Source of the DNA: Flavobacterium bernardetii
Lineage (GTDB): Bacteria > Bacteroidota > Bacteroidia > Flavobacteriales > Flavobacteriaceae
Length of the DNA: 64,000 bases
Direction of reading: 5' to 3'
Assembly (NCBI RefSeq): GCF_011305415.1
Contig: NZ_JAANOQ010000007.1
Coordinates: 62,001-126,000 of the forward strand
Both the position numbers and the translations under genes were made by a program. A model generated the notes under the pieces. It made no database searches. It had not been told where the DNA came from and saw only the letters and a list, made by a program, of their open reading frames with translations. Shown here piece by piece: positions 17,254 through 26,307 of this stretch. Each line of letters starts with the position of its first letter. Positions within the stretch are counted from its first letter, which is position 1.

Positions 17254-18249
17254 TTATTTTACTAACGAGTCTAATAAAGTCACTAATTCTGGTGATGAAG
17301 GTCTTGGCGCATCAGCGTTTACAATTTTTCCTTCTGGACTAATTAAAATAAATCTTGGAATTCCGTTAATTTTATATCCTTGTACAAAATCAGATTTCCA
17401 ATCTTTATCCGCTAATAATTGAATACCACCTAAATTTTTATCTTTTACAAATTGATTCCATTTCTCATGATTTATTTGCTCATCAACAGAAATACTTACG
17501 AATTCGATATTTTTACCATGATAAGCTTCTTCCGTTTTTTGTAAAAAAGGAATTTCTTGACGACAAGGTCCGCACCAAGTTGCCCAAACATCAATATATA
17601 CATATTTCCCTTTTAAACTTTCTAATGTAGTAAAACCTCCTTTATGATTTTCGAAATTAAATGAAGGTGAAGTAGTTCCGTTTAATTTTTTCAATTCAAA
17701 AGCAGCAGATAAATATTGAACCATACCTTTCATACCGTTTTCCACATCTGCTTTATATTTAGCTACAAAACCAGCTTCTAAACCTTGAGGCATTGCCGCA
17801 AAAATACTTTCTTTGTACTTAGCAACTTCTGCATTTAAAGCTTCTAAATTTTCAGCTTTCATCATTGGTTCAAAGGCAGTTTGATCCGCTTGTTTTAAAG
17901 TTTCAGCTGCTAAAAAAGTATTTTCATTTGCACCTTTACCTTTAAATTTAATCGTATTATCAAAATCTTTATAATCTAAAGCTACTTGAATAGCAGTTGT
18001 ATTTGTTAAATACAAATCAGCATATTGCTCATCAACTTCTAATTTAAACATACCATCAGTTACATTAAAAGTTGAATTGAAATTCCCTTTTTTATCAGCA
18101 ACTATCATTTGGCTAAAACCTCTCGATTTTACATAAATCGTATCTGTTGGCTTGTTAGCAATTTTTGCTGAAAATTTAACTTGAGCGCTTGCTGTTAAAG
18201 AAAAAACACCCGCTACTACTGAAAATAAAAATGTTTTGTTGTGTGTCAT
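17254..18249 (-). CDS. TlpA-like thiol-disulfide oxidoreductase with DUF4369-like N-terminus
   Basis: A 331-residue exported protein. A signal peptide (about 1-22, ending TASA) is followed by a beta-rich DUF4369-like domain (about 25-115), a helical linker, and a thioredoxin fold (about 200-331) with the redox motif WATWCGPCRQEIPFL. NGIPRFILISPEGKI contains the cis-proline that shapes the active site. Such proteins are common in Bacteroidota and reduce disulfides in the periplasm, for example for cytochrome c maturation or redox homeostasis. The gene is alone between terminators and divergent from aspS. The exact substrate is unknown. Confidence 0.93.
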   Translation of the reverse strand: MTHNKTFLFSVVAGVFSLTASAQVKFSAKIANKPTDTIYVKSRGFSQMIVADKKGNFNSTFNVTDGMFKLEVDEQYADLYLTNTTAIQVALDYKDFDNTIKFKGKGANENTFLAAETLKQADQTAFEPMMKAENLEALNAEVAKYKESIFAAMPQGLEAGFVAKYKADVENGMKGMVQYLSAAFELKKLNGTTSPSFNFENHKGGFTTLESLKGKYVYIDVWATWCGPCRQEIPFLQKTEEAYHGKNIEFVSISVDEQINHEKWNQFVKDKNLGGIQLLADKDWKSDFVQGYKINGIPRFILISPEGKIVNADAPRPSSPELVTLLDSLVK

Positions 18250-18360
18250 TTTTTAAATTTTAAAAATACAAAGCGTAAATATAATAGAATTAAAAATAGA
18301 ATTATCTAAAAAATTGTTAAGATTATCAGCCATTAAACTTAATAAAATTTAAAATTATTA

Positions 18361-18368
18361 TACTTTTG
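18361..18368 (+). promoter_or_regulatory. Possible -7 element for aspS
   Basis: TACTTTTG fits TAnnTTTG and ends 16 bases before the ATG; the -33 half is not evident. Confidence 0.5.
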
Positions 18369-18384
18369 CAAAAAATAAAAAACA

Positions 18385-20139
18385 ATGTTTAGAAGTTTTA
18401 CTTGTGGTGAATTAAACGCTACACATATTAATCAGGAAGTTACATTAGCAGGTTGGGTTCAAAAAACGCGTGATAAAGGTTTTATGATTTGGGTTGATTT
18501 GCGTGACCGATATGGTATTACGCAATTAATTTTAGACGAAACCAGAACGGACAAAGCTATTTTTGATAAAGCAAAATCTTTAGGTCGTGAATTCGTAGTT
18601 CAAGTAAAAGGAACGGTAATTGAGCGTGAATCTAAAAACAAAAACATACCAACTGGTGAAATTGAAATTTTAGTTTCTGAATTAACCATTCTAAACGACT
18701 CTTTGACGCCTCCATTTACTATTGAAGATGAAACGGACGGTGGTGAAGACATCAGAATGAAATATCGTTATTTAGATATTCGTAGAAATCCAGTTAAAAA
18801 CAGCTTATTATTCCGTCATAAAGTGGCGCAAGAAGTAAGAAACTATTTATCTAACGAAGGTTTTTGTGAGGTGGAAACACCATATTTAATTAAATCTACT
18901 CCAGAAGGTGCTCGTGATTTCGTTGTACCAAGTAGAATGAATGAAGGACAATTTTACGCGTTACCACAATCGCCACAAACTTTTAAACAATTGTTGATGG
19001 TGGGCGGAATGGATAAATATTTCCAAATTGTGAAATGTTTCCGTGATGAAGATTTACGTGCCGACAGACAACCAGAATTTACACAAATCGACTGCGAAAT
19101 GGCTTTCGTAGAACAAGAAGATATTTTAAATCAGTTTGAAGGATTAACGCGTCATTTACTGAAAGAAGTAAAAGGCATTGAAGTAGATAAATTTCCTCGT
19201 ATTACCTACGATTACGCAATGAAAACGTACGGTAATGACAAACCAGACATTCGTTTCGGAATGGAATTTGGTGAGTTAAACGAAGTGACAAAACATAAAG
19301 ATTTTCCTGTATTTAATGCTGCTGAATTTGTAGTTGGAATTGCCGCTCCAGGTTGTGCATCGTACACAAGAAAAGAAATTGACGCATTAATTGACTGGGT
19401 AAAACGCCCACAAATTGGTGCAACAGGAATGATTTATTGTAAATATGAATTAGACGGAAGTTTAAAATCATCTGTAGATAAATTTTTCGATCAAGAAGAC
19501 TTAAAAAAATGGGCAGAAATTACAGGCGCGAAACCTGGAGATATGATCTTTGTTTTATGTGGAAATACAGATAAGACTAGAACACAACTTTCAGCCTTAC
19601 GTATGGAATTAGCAACTCGTTTAGGATTGAGAAATCCGGATGTATTTGCACCACTTTGGGTTTTAGATTTCCCTTTATTAGAATGGGATGAAGAATCTGA
19701 AAGATATCATGCGATGCACCATCCATTCACTTCTCCAAAACCAGAAGACATGCATTTAATTACTACCGATCCAGGTAAAATTAGAGCCAATGCTTACGAT
19801 ATGGTTTTAAACGGAAATGAAATTGGTGGAGGTTCAATTCGTATTCACGATAGAGACTTACAAGCTAGAATGTTCGAATTGTTAGGTTTCTCAAAAGAAG
19901 AAGCAGAAAATCAATTTGGTTTCTTAATGAATGCTTTCCAATACGGCGCACCACCACACGGAGGTTTAGCTTTCGGATTGGACAGATTAGTTGCTATTTT
20001 AGGCGGACAAGAGACAATTAGAGATTTTATTGCCTTCCCTAAAAACAATTCTGGAAGAGATGTTATGATTGATGCACCTTCACAAATTGACGATAAACAA
20101 TTAGAAGAACTAAGTATTAAGTTAAATATCACAAAATAA
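18385..20139 (+). CDS. aspS: Aspartyl-tRNA synthetase
   Basis: A 584-residue class II aminoacyl-tRNA synthetase charging tRNA-Asp. The N-terminal OB-fold anticodon-binding domain (about 1-105, with [24 protein letters not shown]) is followed by the catalytic core: [28 protein letters not shown], and motif 2 [18 protein letters not shown]. The bacterial GAD insertion occupies about 280-400, and motif 3 is [15 protein letters not shown] near the C-terminus. The presence of the GAD domain and the length identify the bacterial rather than the archaeal type. It is followed by the cold-shock gene, which has its own promoter. Confidence 0.98.
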   Translation: MFRSFTCGELNATHINQEVTLAGWVQKTRDKGFMIWVDLRDRYGITQLILDETRTDKAIFDKAKSLGREFVVQVKGTVIERESKNKNIPTGEIEILVSELTILNDSLTPPFTIEDETDGGEDIRMKYRYLDIRRNPVKNSLLFRHKVAQEVRNYLSNEGFCEVETPYLIKSTPEGARDFVVPSRMNEGQFYALPQSPQTFKQLLMVGGMDKYFQIVKCFRDEDLRADRQPEFTQIDCEMAFVEQEDILNQFEGLTRHLLKEVKGIEVDKFPRITYDYAMKTYGNDKPDIRFGMEFGELNEVTKHKDFPVFNAAEFVVGIAAPGCASYTRKEIDALIDWVKRPQIGATGMIYCKYELDGSLKSSVDKFFDQEDLKKWAEITGAKPGDMIFVLCGNTDKTRTQLSALRMELATRLGLRNPDVFAPLWVLDFPLLEWDEESERYHAMHHPFTSPKPEDMHLITTDPGKIRANAYDMVLNGNEIGGGSIRIHDRDLQARMFELLGFSKEEAENQFGFLMNAFQYGAPPHGGLAFGLDRLVAILGGQETIRDFIAFPKNNSGRDVMIDAPSQIDDKQLEELSIKLNITK

Positions 20140-20152
20140 AATCACATTTTTC

Positions 20153-20182
20153 TTGCTTGTGTCAAATAAATTTATATATTTG
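20153..20182 (+). promoter_or_regulatory. Promoter of the cold-shock gene
   Basis: TTG at 20153-20155, a 19-base spacer and TATATTTG at 20175-20182 match the Bacteroidota pattern TTTG-N19-TAnnTTTG closely. Transcription would begin about 20-25 bases before the ATG. Confidence 0.75.
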
Positions 20183-20211
20183 CTCATTATTAATAATTAA
20201 ATACGCATATA

Positions 20212-20412
20212 ATGCAAACAGGAACAGTAAAATTCTTCAATGAGACTAAAGGTTTTGGTTTCATCACTAACGAAGATACAGGTAAGGACATTTTTGTTCA
20301 CGCTACAGGAATCAAGGTTGAAAACTTAAACGAAGGAGACCGTGTTAGTTACGAAGAAGAAGAAGGAAGAAAAGGAATTGTAGCAACAAACGTTGTAATA
20401 TTAAACGATTAA
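20212..20412 (+). CDS. Cold-shock protein (CspA family)
   Basis: A 66-residue cold-shock domain protein, an RNA chaperone that melts structured mRNA. RNP1 appears as KGFGFITNE and RNP2 as DIFVHAT, within the standard GTVKFFNETKGFGFI start. Full length for the family, with no extension. It sits between aspS and the nuo operon, with its own promoter upstream and a strong terminator behind. Several paralogues usually exist per genome, so I give no letter. Confidence 0.97.
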   Translation: MQTGTVKFFNETKGFGFITNEDTGKDIFVHATGIKVENLNEGDRVSYEEEEGRKGIVATNVVILND

Positions 20413-20426
20413 TTTATTACCCTCTA

Positions 20427-20458
20427 AAAACGCTCCCCATAAAGGAGCGTTTTTTTTG
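20427..20458 (+). terminator. Terminator after the cold-shock gene
   Basis: The stem CGCTCC (20431-20436) with GGAGCG (20444-20449), extended by flanking A and T residues, is followed by eight T. Confidence 0.92.
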
Positions 20459-20533
20459 TGCCTTATTCTTTATTTAGAATGATTATAAATGTATTCATTT
20501 TAATGAAATTACTATTCTTATTAGGGTTTAAAT

Positions 20534-20564
20534 TTTGATAATACCACAATACAAATTATTTTTG
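20534..20564 (+). promoter_or_regulatory. Promoter of the nuo operon
   Basis: TTTG at 20534-20537, exactly 19 bases of spacer, then TATTTTTG at 20557-20564: a full match to TTTG-N19-TAnnTTTG. It lies 25 bases before the nuoA start and is the only good promoter seen for the following 12.8 kb operon. Confidence 0.85.
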
Positions 20565-20589
20565 TAGCTATTTTCAAATCAACACTAAA

Positions 20590-20955
20590 ATGCAAAATTC
20601 TCAAATCGATTTTATACCTATTCTGATGCAAGTTGTTCTTGCTGTAGGGTTTGTTGCTTTAACTATATTTGGCTCAAGCCTTTTAGGTCCAAAAAGATCC
20701 TCTGCAAACAAAGATAAAAGTTTCGAATGCGGAATTGAATCTGTTGGAAACGCACGTATTCCTTTTTCTGTAAAATACTTTTTAGTAGCTATTTTATTCG
20801 TTCTTTTTGACGTGGAAGTAATTTTCATGTATCCTTGGGCTGTAAATTTCAAAGAAATGGGCGTGGATGGATTAATTAAAATGAGTATTTTCATGATTTT
20901 ATTACTAATTGGTTTCTTCTATGTAATTAAGAAGAAAGCGTTAGTTTGGGAATAA
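20590..20955 (+). CDS. nuoA: NADH-quinone oxidoreductase subunit A
   Basis: A 121-residue membrane subunit of respiratory complex I with three transmembrane helices (about 8-30, 60-82 and 92-115). The loop after helix 1 has the conserved [21 protein letters not shown] with the Cys that lines the quinone entry region, and helix 2 carries the conserved acidic [13 protein letters not shown]. First gene of the operon. The length is normal. Confidence 0.97.
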   Translation: MQNSQIDFIPILMQVVLAVGFVALTIFGSSLLGPKRSSANKDKSFECGIESVGNARIPFSVKYFLVAILFVLFDVEVIFMYPWAVNFKEMGVDGLIKMSIFMILLLIGFFYVIKKKALVWE

Positions 20956-20968
20956 CAAATTGGAACGA

Positions 20969-21517
20969 ATGGAAAAGAATAAAGTAAATATGGTTGACGC
21001 TCCAGAAGGGCATGTTGGTGAAGGTTTTTTCGCTACGAAATTAGACCAAGTAGTTGGTTTAGCTCGTGCCAATTCATTATGGCCATTGCCATTCGCTACT
21101 TCATGTTGTGGTATTGAATTTATGGCAACAATGGCTTCACATTACGATTTAGCTCGTTTTGGCTCTGAACGTGTGAGTTTTTCTCCTCGTCAGGCGGATA
21201 TGCTATTAGTAATGGGAACCATCTCTAAAAAAATGGCGCCAATTTTACGTCAAGTTTACGAACAAATGTCAGAACCTCGTTGGGTAATTGCCGTTGGAGC
21301 TTGTGCTTCTTCAGGTGGTATTTTTGATACGTATTCTGTTTTACAAGGAATTGACAAAGTAATCCCAGTAGACGTTTATGTACCTGGTTGCCCGCCACGT
21401 CCGGAACAAATCGTAGATGGCGTAATGCAATTACAAGAACTAGTGAAAAGTGAATCTCAAAGAAGAAGACATTCTGCAGAATACAAAGAATTGTTGGCTT
21501 CCTATAACATAGAATAA
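20969..21517 (+). CDS. nuoB: NADH-quinone oxidoreductase subunit B
   Basis: This peripheral-arm subunit holds cluster N2, the last iron-sulfur centre before quinone. The four cysteine ligands are visible: the adjacent pair in [10 protein letters not shown], then VGACASSGG and [10 protein letters not shown] chose the ATG at 20969 (protein starting [10 protein letters not shown], 182 residues) rather than a TTG three codons earlier. It begins 13 bases after nuoA. The C-terminal tail is basic ([11 protein letters not shown]). Confidence 0.97.
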   Translation: MEKNKVNMVDAPEGHVGEGFFATKLDQVVGLARANSLWPLPFATSCCGIEFMATMASHYDLARFGSERVSFSPRQADMLLVMGTISKKMAPILRQVYEQMSEPRWVIAVGACASSGGIFDTYSVLQGIDKVIPVDVYVPGCPPRPEQIVDGVMQLQELVKSESQRRRHSAEYKELLASYNIE

Positions 21518-21519
21518 TA

Positions 21520-22047
21520 ATGGCTTTAGAATCATTAGACATACAAAACAAACTGCAAGAAACTTTTGGTGAGCATGTAAAGTATTTCAGAACAGAATAC
21601 GACATGTTTGTTTTAGAAGCAAATGCAGATGTAGTGTATAACGTAATCAAGTTTTTAAAAGAAGAACCTTCTTTGAACTTTAATTTTCTTACTGACCTTT
21701 GTGGTGTTCATTATCCAGATAGTGAAGAAAACGAACAATTTTGTGTCGTATATCATTTACACAATTGGTACGAAAACAAAAGAATTAGAGTGAAAACTTT
21801 TTTAAACGGAACCACTCCTGAAGTAAAATCTGTCACTTCTTTATACAATTGCGCAGATTGGATGGAAAGAGAAACTTTCGATTTCTACGGAATCATTTTC
21901 AAAGGGCATCCAAATTTAGTTCGTATTTTAAATATGGACGAAATGGTTTCTTTCCCAATGAGAAAAGAATTCCCAATGGAAGATTCAGGAAGAACAGACA
22001 AAGACGACCGTTTCTTTGGTAGAACCATTAACAATTCAACAATTTAA
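21520..22047 (+). CDS. nuoC: NADH-quinone oxidoreductase subunit C
   Basis: A 175-residue 30-kDa-type subunit of the peripheral arm, separate from NuoD (not fused as in E. coli). The family signature is the stretch around WMERETFDFYGIIFKGHPNLVRILNMDE, followed by PMRKEFPMEDSGR. It starts two bases after the nuoB stop. It has no cofactor of its own and helps assemble the quinone site with NuoB and NuoD. Confidence 0.96.
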   Translation: MALESLDIQNKLQETFGEHVKYFRTEYDMFVLEANADVVYNVIKFLKEEPSLNFNFLTDLCGVHYPDSEENEQFCVVYHLHNWYENKRIRVKTFLNGTTPEVKSVTSLYNCADWMERETFDFYGIIFKGHPNLVRILNMDEMVSFPMRKEFPMEDSGRTDKDDRFFGRTINNSTI

Positions 22048-22048
22048 G

Positions 22049-23287
22049 ATGGGAACAGTAGCATTACCAGCAGATCACAGATATTACAAATACATAGAGG
22101 AACGTCACAACGAAGATGGTAGCGAATTAGCTATCTTAAACTTAGGACCTACTCACCCTGCCACTCACGGAATTTTTCAAAACATCTTATTAATGGATGG
22201 TGAAAGAATTTTAGACGCAGAACCTACAATCGGATACATTCATAGAGCCTTTGAAAAAATTGCTGAAAACCGTCCGTTTTATCAAATTACTCCTTTAACA
22301 GACCGTATGAACTATTGCTCATCGCCAATCAATAATATGGCTTGGTGGATGACTTTAGAAAAATTATTAGACATCGAAGTTCCAAAACGTGCACAATATT
22401 TACGTGTGATTGTGATGGAATTAGCTCGTATCACGGACCATTTAATTTGTAACTCAATTTTAGGAGTGGATACTGGTGCGTATACAGGTTTCTTATATGT
22501 GTTTCAATTCCGTGAAAAAGTTTATGAAATTTACGAAGAAATTTGTGGTGCTCGTTTAACCACAAATATGGGAAGAATTGGTGGTTTCGAAAGAGACTGG
22601 TCGCCAAGAGCTTTTGAATTATTAGATACTTTCTTAAAAGATTTCCCAGTTGCCTGGAAAGAATTTGAAGATTTATTTACAAGAAATAGAATTTTTATTG
22701 ATCGTACAGTTAATGTAGGTGCGATTACTGCAGAAAGCGCAATGTCATACGGATTTACTGGTCCGAATTTAAGAGCAGCAGGTGTGGATTACGATGTTCG
22801 TGTCGCACAACCTTACTCTTCTTATGAAGATTTCGAATTTAATATTCCTGTTGGAAAATCAGGTGATACGTACGACAGATTCTGTGTAAGAAATGCTGAA
22901 GTTTGGGAAAGTTTAAGCATTATCCGTCAGGCTTTAGAAAAAATGCCAGAAGGGAATGTATTCCACGCAGATGTTCCTGATTATTACCTTCCTCCAAAAG
23001 AAGACGTATACCATAATATGGAAGCTTTAATTTATCACTTTAAAATTGTAATGGGTGAAGTTCCTGTTCCAGTTGCCGAAGTATATCATCCTGTTGAAGG
23101 TGGTAACGGTGAATTAGGTTTTTATTTAATTACAGACGGAAGTAGAACTCCATATAGATTACATTTCAGAAGACCAAGTTTTATATATTATCAAGCCTAC
23201 CCTGAAATGATTAAAGGTTCAATGTTGTCAGATGCCATTGTAATCTTATCAAGTTTAAATGTAATTGCTGGCGAATTAGACGCTTAA
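22049..23287 (+). CDS. nuoD: NADH-quinone oxidoreductase subunit D
   Basis: A 412-residue 49-kDa subunit that forms the quinone-binding cavity with NuoB. The conserved LGPTHPATHGIFQ near residue 33 supplies the quinone-site histidine, and RMNYCSSPINN, GRIGGFERDW and RGELGFYLITDGSRTPYRLHFR-like segments follow the family order. I start it at the ATG one base after the nuoC stop (MGTVALPADH); an in-frame TTG 33 bases earlier would overlap nuoC and is less likely. The next gene follows after 56 A+T-rich bases. Confidence 0.96.
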   Translation: MGTVALPADHRYYKYIEERHNEDGSELAILNLGPTHPATHGIFQNILLMDGERILDAEPTIGYIHRAFEKIAENRPFYQITPLTDRMNYCSSPINNMAWWMTLEKLLDIEVPKRAQYLRVIVMELARITDHLICNSILGVDTGAYTGFLYVFQFREKVYEIYEEICGARLTTNMGRIGGFERDWSPRAFELLDTFLKDFPVAWKEFEDLFTRNRIFIDRTVNVGAITAESAMSYGFTGPNLRAAGVDYDVRVAQPYSSYEDFEFNIPVGKSGDTYDRFCVRNAEVWESLSIIRQALEKMPEGNVFHADVPDYYLPPKEDVYHNMEALIYHFKIVMGEVPVPVAEVYHPVEGGNGELGFYLITDGSRTPYRLHFRRPSFIYYQAYPEMIKGSMLSDAIVILSSLNVIAGELDA

Positions 23288-23343
23288 TAAATTATAAATG
23301 ATGAGTTTTAAAATCTTAAAATTCAAAATTTAAAATAAGACAA

Positions 23344-23874
23344 ATGGAAATATCAAATATCAAACAAGAGATAAACATAACTGAAGCGTTAATGACTCGT
23401 ATTAACGAATTAATCAGTCATTATCCTGCAGATAAAAAGAAATCGGCATTAATCCCAGTTTTGCATGAAGTACAAGATGCTCATGACAACTGGTTAAGTG
23501 TAGAATTACAACAAAAAGTGGCTGAAATATTGGAAATTCTTCCAATTGAAGTGTACGAAGTGGTAACTTTCTATACGATGTTTAACACAAAACCTGTAGC
23601 TAAATATATGTTCGAATTTTGTAGAACTTCATGTTGTGCTACTCGTGGTGTAGAAGATTTAATGGATTACGCTTGTTCAAAACTTGGCGTGAAAGAAGGA
23701 GAAATTACTTCAGACGGCTTGTTTCAAGTAGTTGGTGTAGAATGTTTAGGCGCTTGTGGATATGCTCCAATGTTGCAATTAGGCGATTTTTATCACGAAA
23801 AACTATCAAAGGAATCCTTCGATAATTTGATTGAAGATTGCAAAGCAGAAAAAATAACTTTACACGATAAATAA
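23344..23874 (+). CDS. nuoE: NADH-quinone oxidoreductase subunit E
   Basis: A 176-residue 24-kDa-type subunit carrying the [2Fe-2S] cluster N1a near the NADH site. Cysteine ligands appear in EFCRTSCCATRGVED and VECLGACGYAP, with the usual spacing. The helical N-terminal part ends with VYEVVTFYTMFNTKP, also typical. Together with NuoF and NuoG it makes the NADH-dehydrogenase module. The presence of nuoE, nuoF and nuoG shows that the complex oxidises NADH rather than ferredoxin alone. Confidence 0.96.
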   Translation: MEISNIKQEINITEALMTRINELISHYPADKKKSALIPVLHEVQDAHDNWLSVELQQKVAEILEILPIEVYEVVTFYTMFNTKPVAKYMFEFCRTSCCATRGVEDLMDYACSKLGVKEGEITSDGLFQVVGVECLGACGYAPMLQLGDFYHEKLSKESFDNLIEDCKAEKITLHDK

Positions 23875-23878
23875 TATC

Positions 23879-25243
23879 ATGGGAAAGAAAATATTATTAG
23901 ACAAAATAAATATTCCAGGAATTAAAACCTATGAAGTATACCGCGGAAATGGCGGTTATAAATCAGTGGAAAAAGCATTAACCATGCAACCAGACGATAT
24001 TACGGAAGAAGTAAAAGCTTCAGGACTTCGTGGTCGTGGTGGTGCCGGTTTCCCAGTAGGAATGAAATGGAGTTTTATCGATAAAAAATCAGGAAAACCT
24101 CGTCACTTAGTTTGTAATGCAGACGAATCTGAACCTGGTACTTTCAAAGACCGTTTCTTAATGGAATATATTCCTCACCTTTTAATCGAAGGAATGATTA
24201 CTTCAAGTTTCGCACTTGGCGCTAATCTTTCTTACATCTATATTAGAGGGGAATATATGTGGGTTTACAAAATTTTAGAAAAAGCCATCAAAGAAGCTTA
24301 TGCTGCGGGTTGGTTAGGAAAAAATATTAAAGGTTCTGGTTTCGATTTAGATTTATATGTTCACGTTGGTGCGGGAGCTTATATTTGTGGAGAAGAAACA
24401 GCTTTAATTGAATCTTTAGAAGGAAAAAGAGGAAATCCTCGTATCAAACCACCGTTTCCTGCAATATCAGGATTATGGGCAAACCCAACTGTAGTAAATA
24501 ATGTTGAATCAATTGCTGCTGTGCCTTGGATTGTAATGAATTCTGGTGCCGAATATGCAAAAATTGGTTTAGAACGTTCTACGGGTACTAAATTAATTTC
24601 TGCTTCTGGACATATTAAAAATCCAGGTGTATACGAAATTGAAATGGGAATTACTGTAGAAGAATTTATGAATTCTGACGAATACTGTGGCGGTATGATT
24701 GACGACAGACCTTTAAAGGCTTTGGTTCCTGGAGGTTCTTCTGTGCCAATTTTACCAGCACATTTAATATATAAAACTGCTGCTGGAACTGACAGATTAA
24801 TGACTTACGAGTCTTTATCTGACGGAGGTTTCGCAACTGGTTCGATGTTAGGTTCTGGAGGTTTCATCGTATATAATGATACTACTTGTATTGTTAGAAA
24901 TACTTGGAATTTTTCTCGTTTCTACCACCATGAAAGTTGTGGACAATGTACACCATGTCGTGAAGGAACAGGTTGGTTAGAAAAAATCTTGTGGAGAATT
25001 GAAAACGGTCAAGGTCGTGAAGAAGATATCGATTTATTATGGAATATTCAATCTAAAATTGAAGGAAACACGATTTGCCCATTAGGTGATGCTGCTTCTT
25101 GGCCAGTAGCTGCTGCTATTCGTCACTTCAGAGAAGAATTTGAATACCATGTAAGATTCCCAGAAAAAATTAAAGATAGAAACCATTTTGTGAACGAACC
25201 ATTTGAAAAAGTACGTCACTTAATTGGAAAACAAACTGTTTAA
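23879..25243 (+). CDS. nuoF: NADH-quinone oxidoreductase subunit F
   Basis: A 454-residue 51-kDa-type subunit that binds NADH, FMN and the [4Fe-4S] cluster N3. Seen: the NADH/FMN glycine-rich loop GLRGRGGAGFPVGMKWSF (about 50-70), the FMN-binding NADESEPGTFKDR and GAGAYICGEETALIESLEGKR, and the cluster ligands ESCGQCTPCREGTGW plus the distant NTICPLGDA. It starts four bases after nuoE. This is the electron entry point of the complex. Confidence 0.97.
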   Translation: MGKKILLDKINIPGIKTYEVYRGNGGYKSVEKALTMQPDDITEEVKASGLRGRGGAGFPVGMKWSFIDKKSGKPRHLVCNADESEPGTFKDRFLMEYIPHLLIEGMITSSFALGANLSYIYIRGEYMWVYKILEKAIKEAYAAGWLGKNIKGSGFDLDLYVHVGAGAYICGEETALIESLEGKRGNPRIKPPFPAISGLWANPTVVNNVESIAAVPWIVMNSGAEYAKIGLERSTGTKLISASGHIKNPGVYEIEMGITVEEFMNSDEYCGGMIDDRPLKALVPGGSSVPILPAHLIYKTAAGTDRLMTYESLSDGGFATGSMLGSGGFIVYNDTTCIVRNTWNFSRFYHHESCGQCTPCREGTGWLEKILWRIENGQGREEDIDLLWNIQSKIEGNTICPLGDAASWPVAAAIRHFREEFEYHVRFPEKIKDRNHFVNEPFEKVRHLIGKQTV

Positions 25244-25287
25244 TAAAAATTCAAAAATGATTCCACTAGGAATCAAACATTTATAAC

Positions 25288-26307
25288 ATGAAAGTAACCA
25301 TAGACGGACAAAGCGTTGAAGTAGAACCGGGAACAACGATCCTGCAAGCTGCGCGTATGATTGGAGGCGATTTAGTGCCACCAGCCATGTGTTATTATTC
25401 TAAATTAAAAGGAAGCGGTGGAAAATGTCGTTGCTGTTTAGTCGAAGTGGCTAAAGGTAGCGAAGCCGATCCAAGACCAATGCCAAAATTAATGGCATCT
25501 TGTGTAACAGGATGTATGGACGGTATGGAAGTGAATAGTAAAAATTCGGACAGAGTAACTGAAGCAAGAAAATCAGTAACGGAATTCTTATTAATCAACC
25601 ACCCTTTAGATTGTCCCGTTTGTGACCAAGCCGGAGAATGTAATTTACAAGATTTAAGTTTCGAACACGGAAAATCAGAAACACGTTTCATTGAAGAAAA
25701 AAGAACTTTTGAACCAGAAAACATTGGCGATAAAATTCAATTACATATGAACCGTTGTATTTTATGTCAACGTTGTACAACTTTAGCTGACCAATTAACA
25801 GATAAAAGAGTTCATGGTGTTTTAAACCGTGGAGATCATGCACAAATTTCAACTTGTGTTTCTGCTGCAATTGACAATGAATTTTCTGGAAATATGATTG
25901 ATGTTTGTCCTGTTGGAGCTTTAACTGATAAAACATTCCGTTTTAAAAGTAGAGTTTGGTTTAACAAACCTTTCAATGCACACAGAGAATGTACAACATG
26001 TTGTGGAAAAACTACAGTTTGGATGTTCGGAAACGAAATTCAAAGAGTTACAGGTAGAAAAGACCAATATGGTGAAGTAGAGGAATTCATTTGTAATACG
26101 TGTCGTTTCGATAAAAAAGAAGTGTCAGATTGGACAATCGAAGGTCCGAAAGTATTCAATAAAGATTCAGTTATCAACCAAAATAATTACACACGTCCTT
26201 TGGAAAAAGTAATTATCGATACAGAGAAAAACATATTATTAGGTCGTGATGAAGATCGTATAAAAATTAGTATGTCAGGTGTTCCATTAAAAAATACTCA
26301 AAAATAA
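25288..26307 (+). CDS. nuoG: NADH-quinone oxidoreductase subunit G, short form
   Basis: A 339-residue iron-sulfur subunit. The N-terminal ferredoxin-like domain has the [2Fe-2S] cysteines (MCYYSKLKGSGGKCRCCLVE and MASCVTGC), then the His-Cys cluster HPLDCPVCDQAGEC, then [4Fe-4S] motifs NRCILCQRCTT and DVCPVGALTDK. A further four-Cys patch (ECTTCCGK and CNTCR) begins the molybdopterin-like region, but the protein stops there; E. coli NuoG is about 900 residues. Similar short forms are, as far as I recall, normal in Flavobacteriia, so this is a lineage trait rather than a broken gene. Its stop overlaps nuoH by one base. Confidence 0.93.
   Translation: MKVTIDGQSVEVEPGTTILQAARMIGGDLVPPAMCYYSKLKGSGGKCRCCLVEVAKGSEADPRPMPKLMASCVTGCMDGMEVNSKNSDRVTEARKSVTEFLLINHPLDCPVCDQAGECNLQDLSFEHGKSETRFIEEKRTFEPENIGDKIQLHMNRCILCQRCTTLADQLTDKRVHGVLNRGDHAQISTCVSAAIDNEFSGNMIDVCPVGALTDKTFRFKSRVWFNKPFNAHRECTTCCGKTTVWMFGNEIQRVTGRKDQYGEVEEFICNTCRFDKKEVSDWTIEGPKVFNKDSVINQNNYTRPLEKVIIDTEKNILLGRDEDRIKISMSGVPLKNTQK

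Noticed and set aside
22016-22048. Earlier TTG start for nuoD
   Set aside because: It would overlap nuoC by 32 bases, and the ATG one base after the nuoC stop gives the normal NuoD N-terminus.
25288-26307. nuoG as a truncated pseudogene
   Set aside because: All metal-binding motifs are intact, the next gene overlaps its stop by one base, and short NuoG is, as far as I recall, usual in this group.
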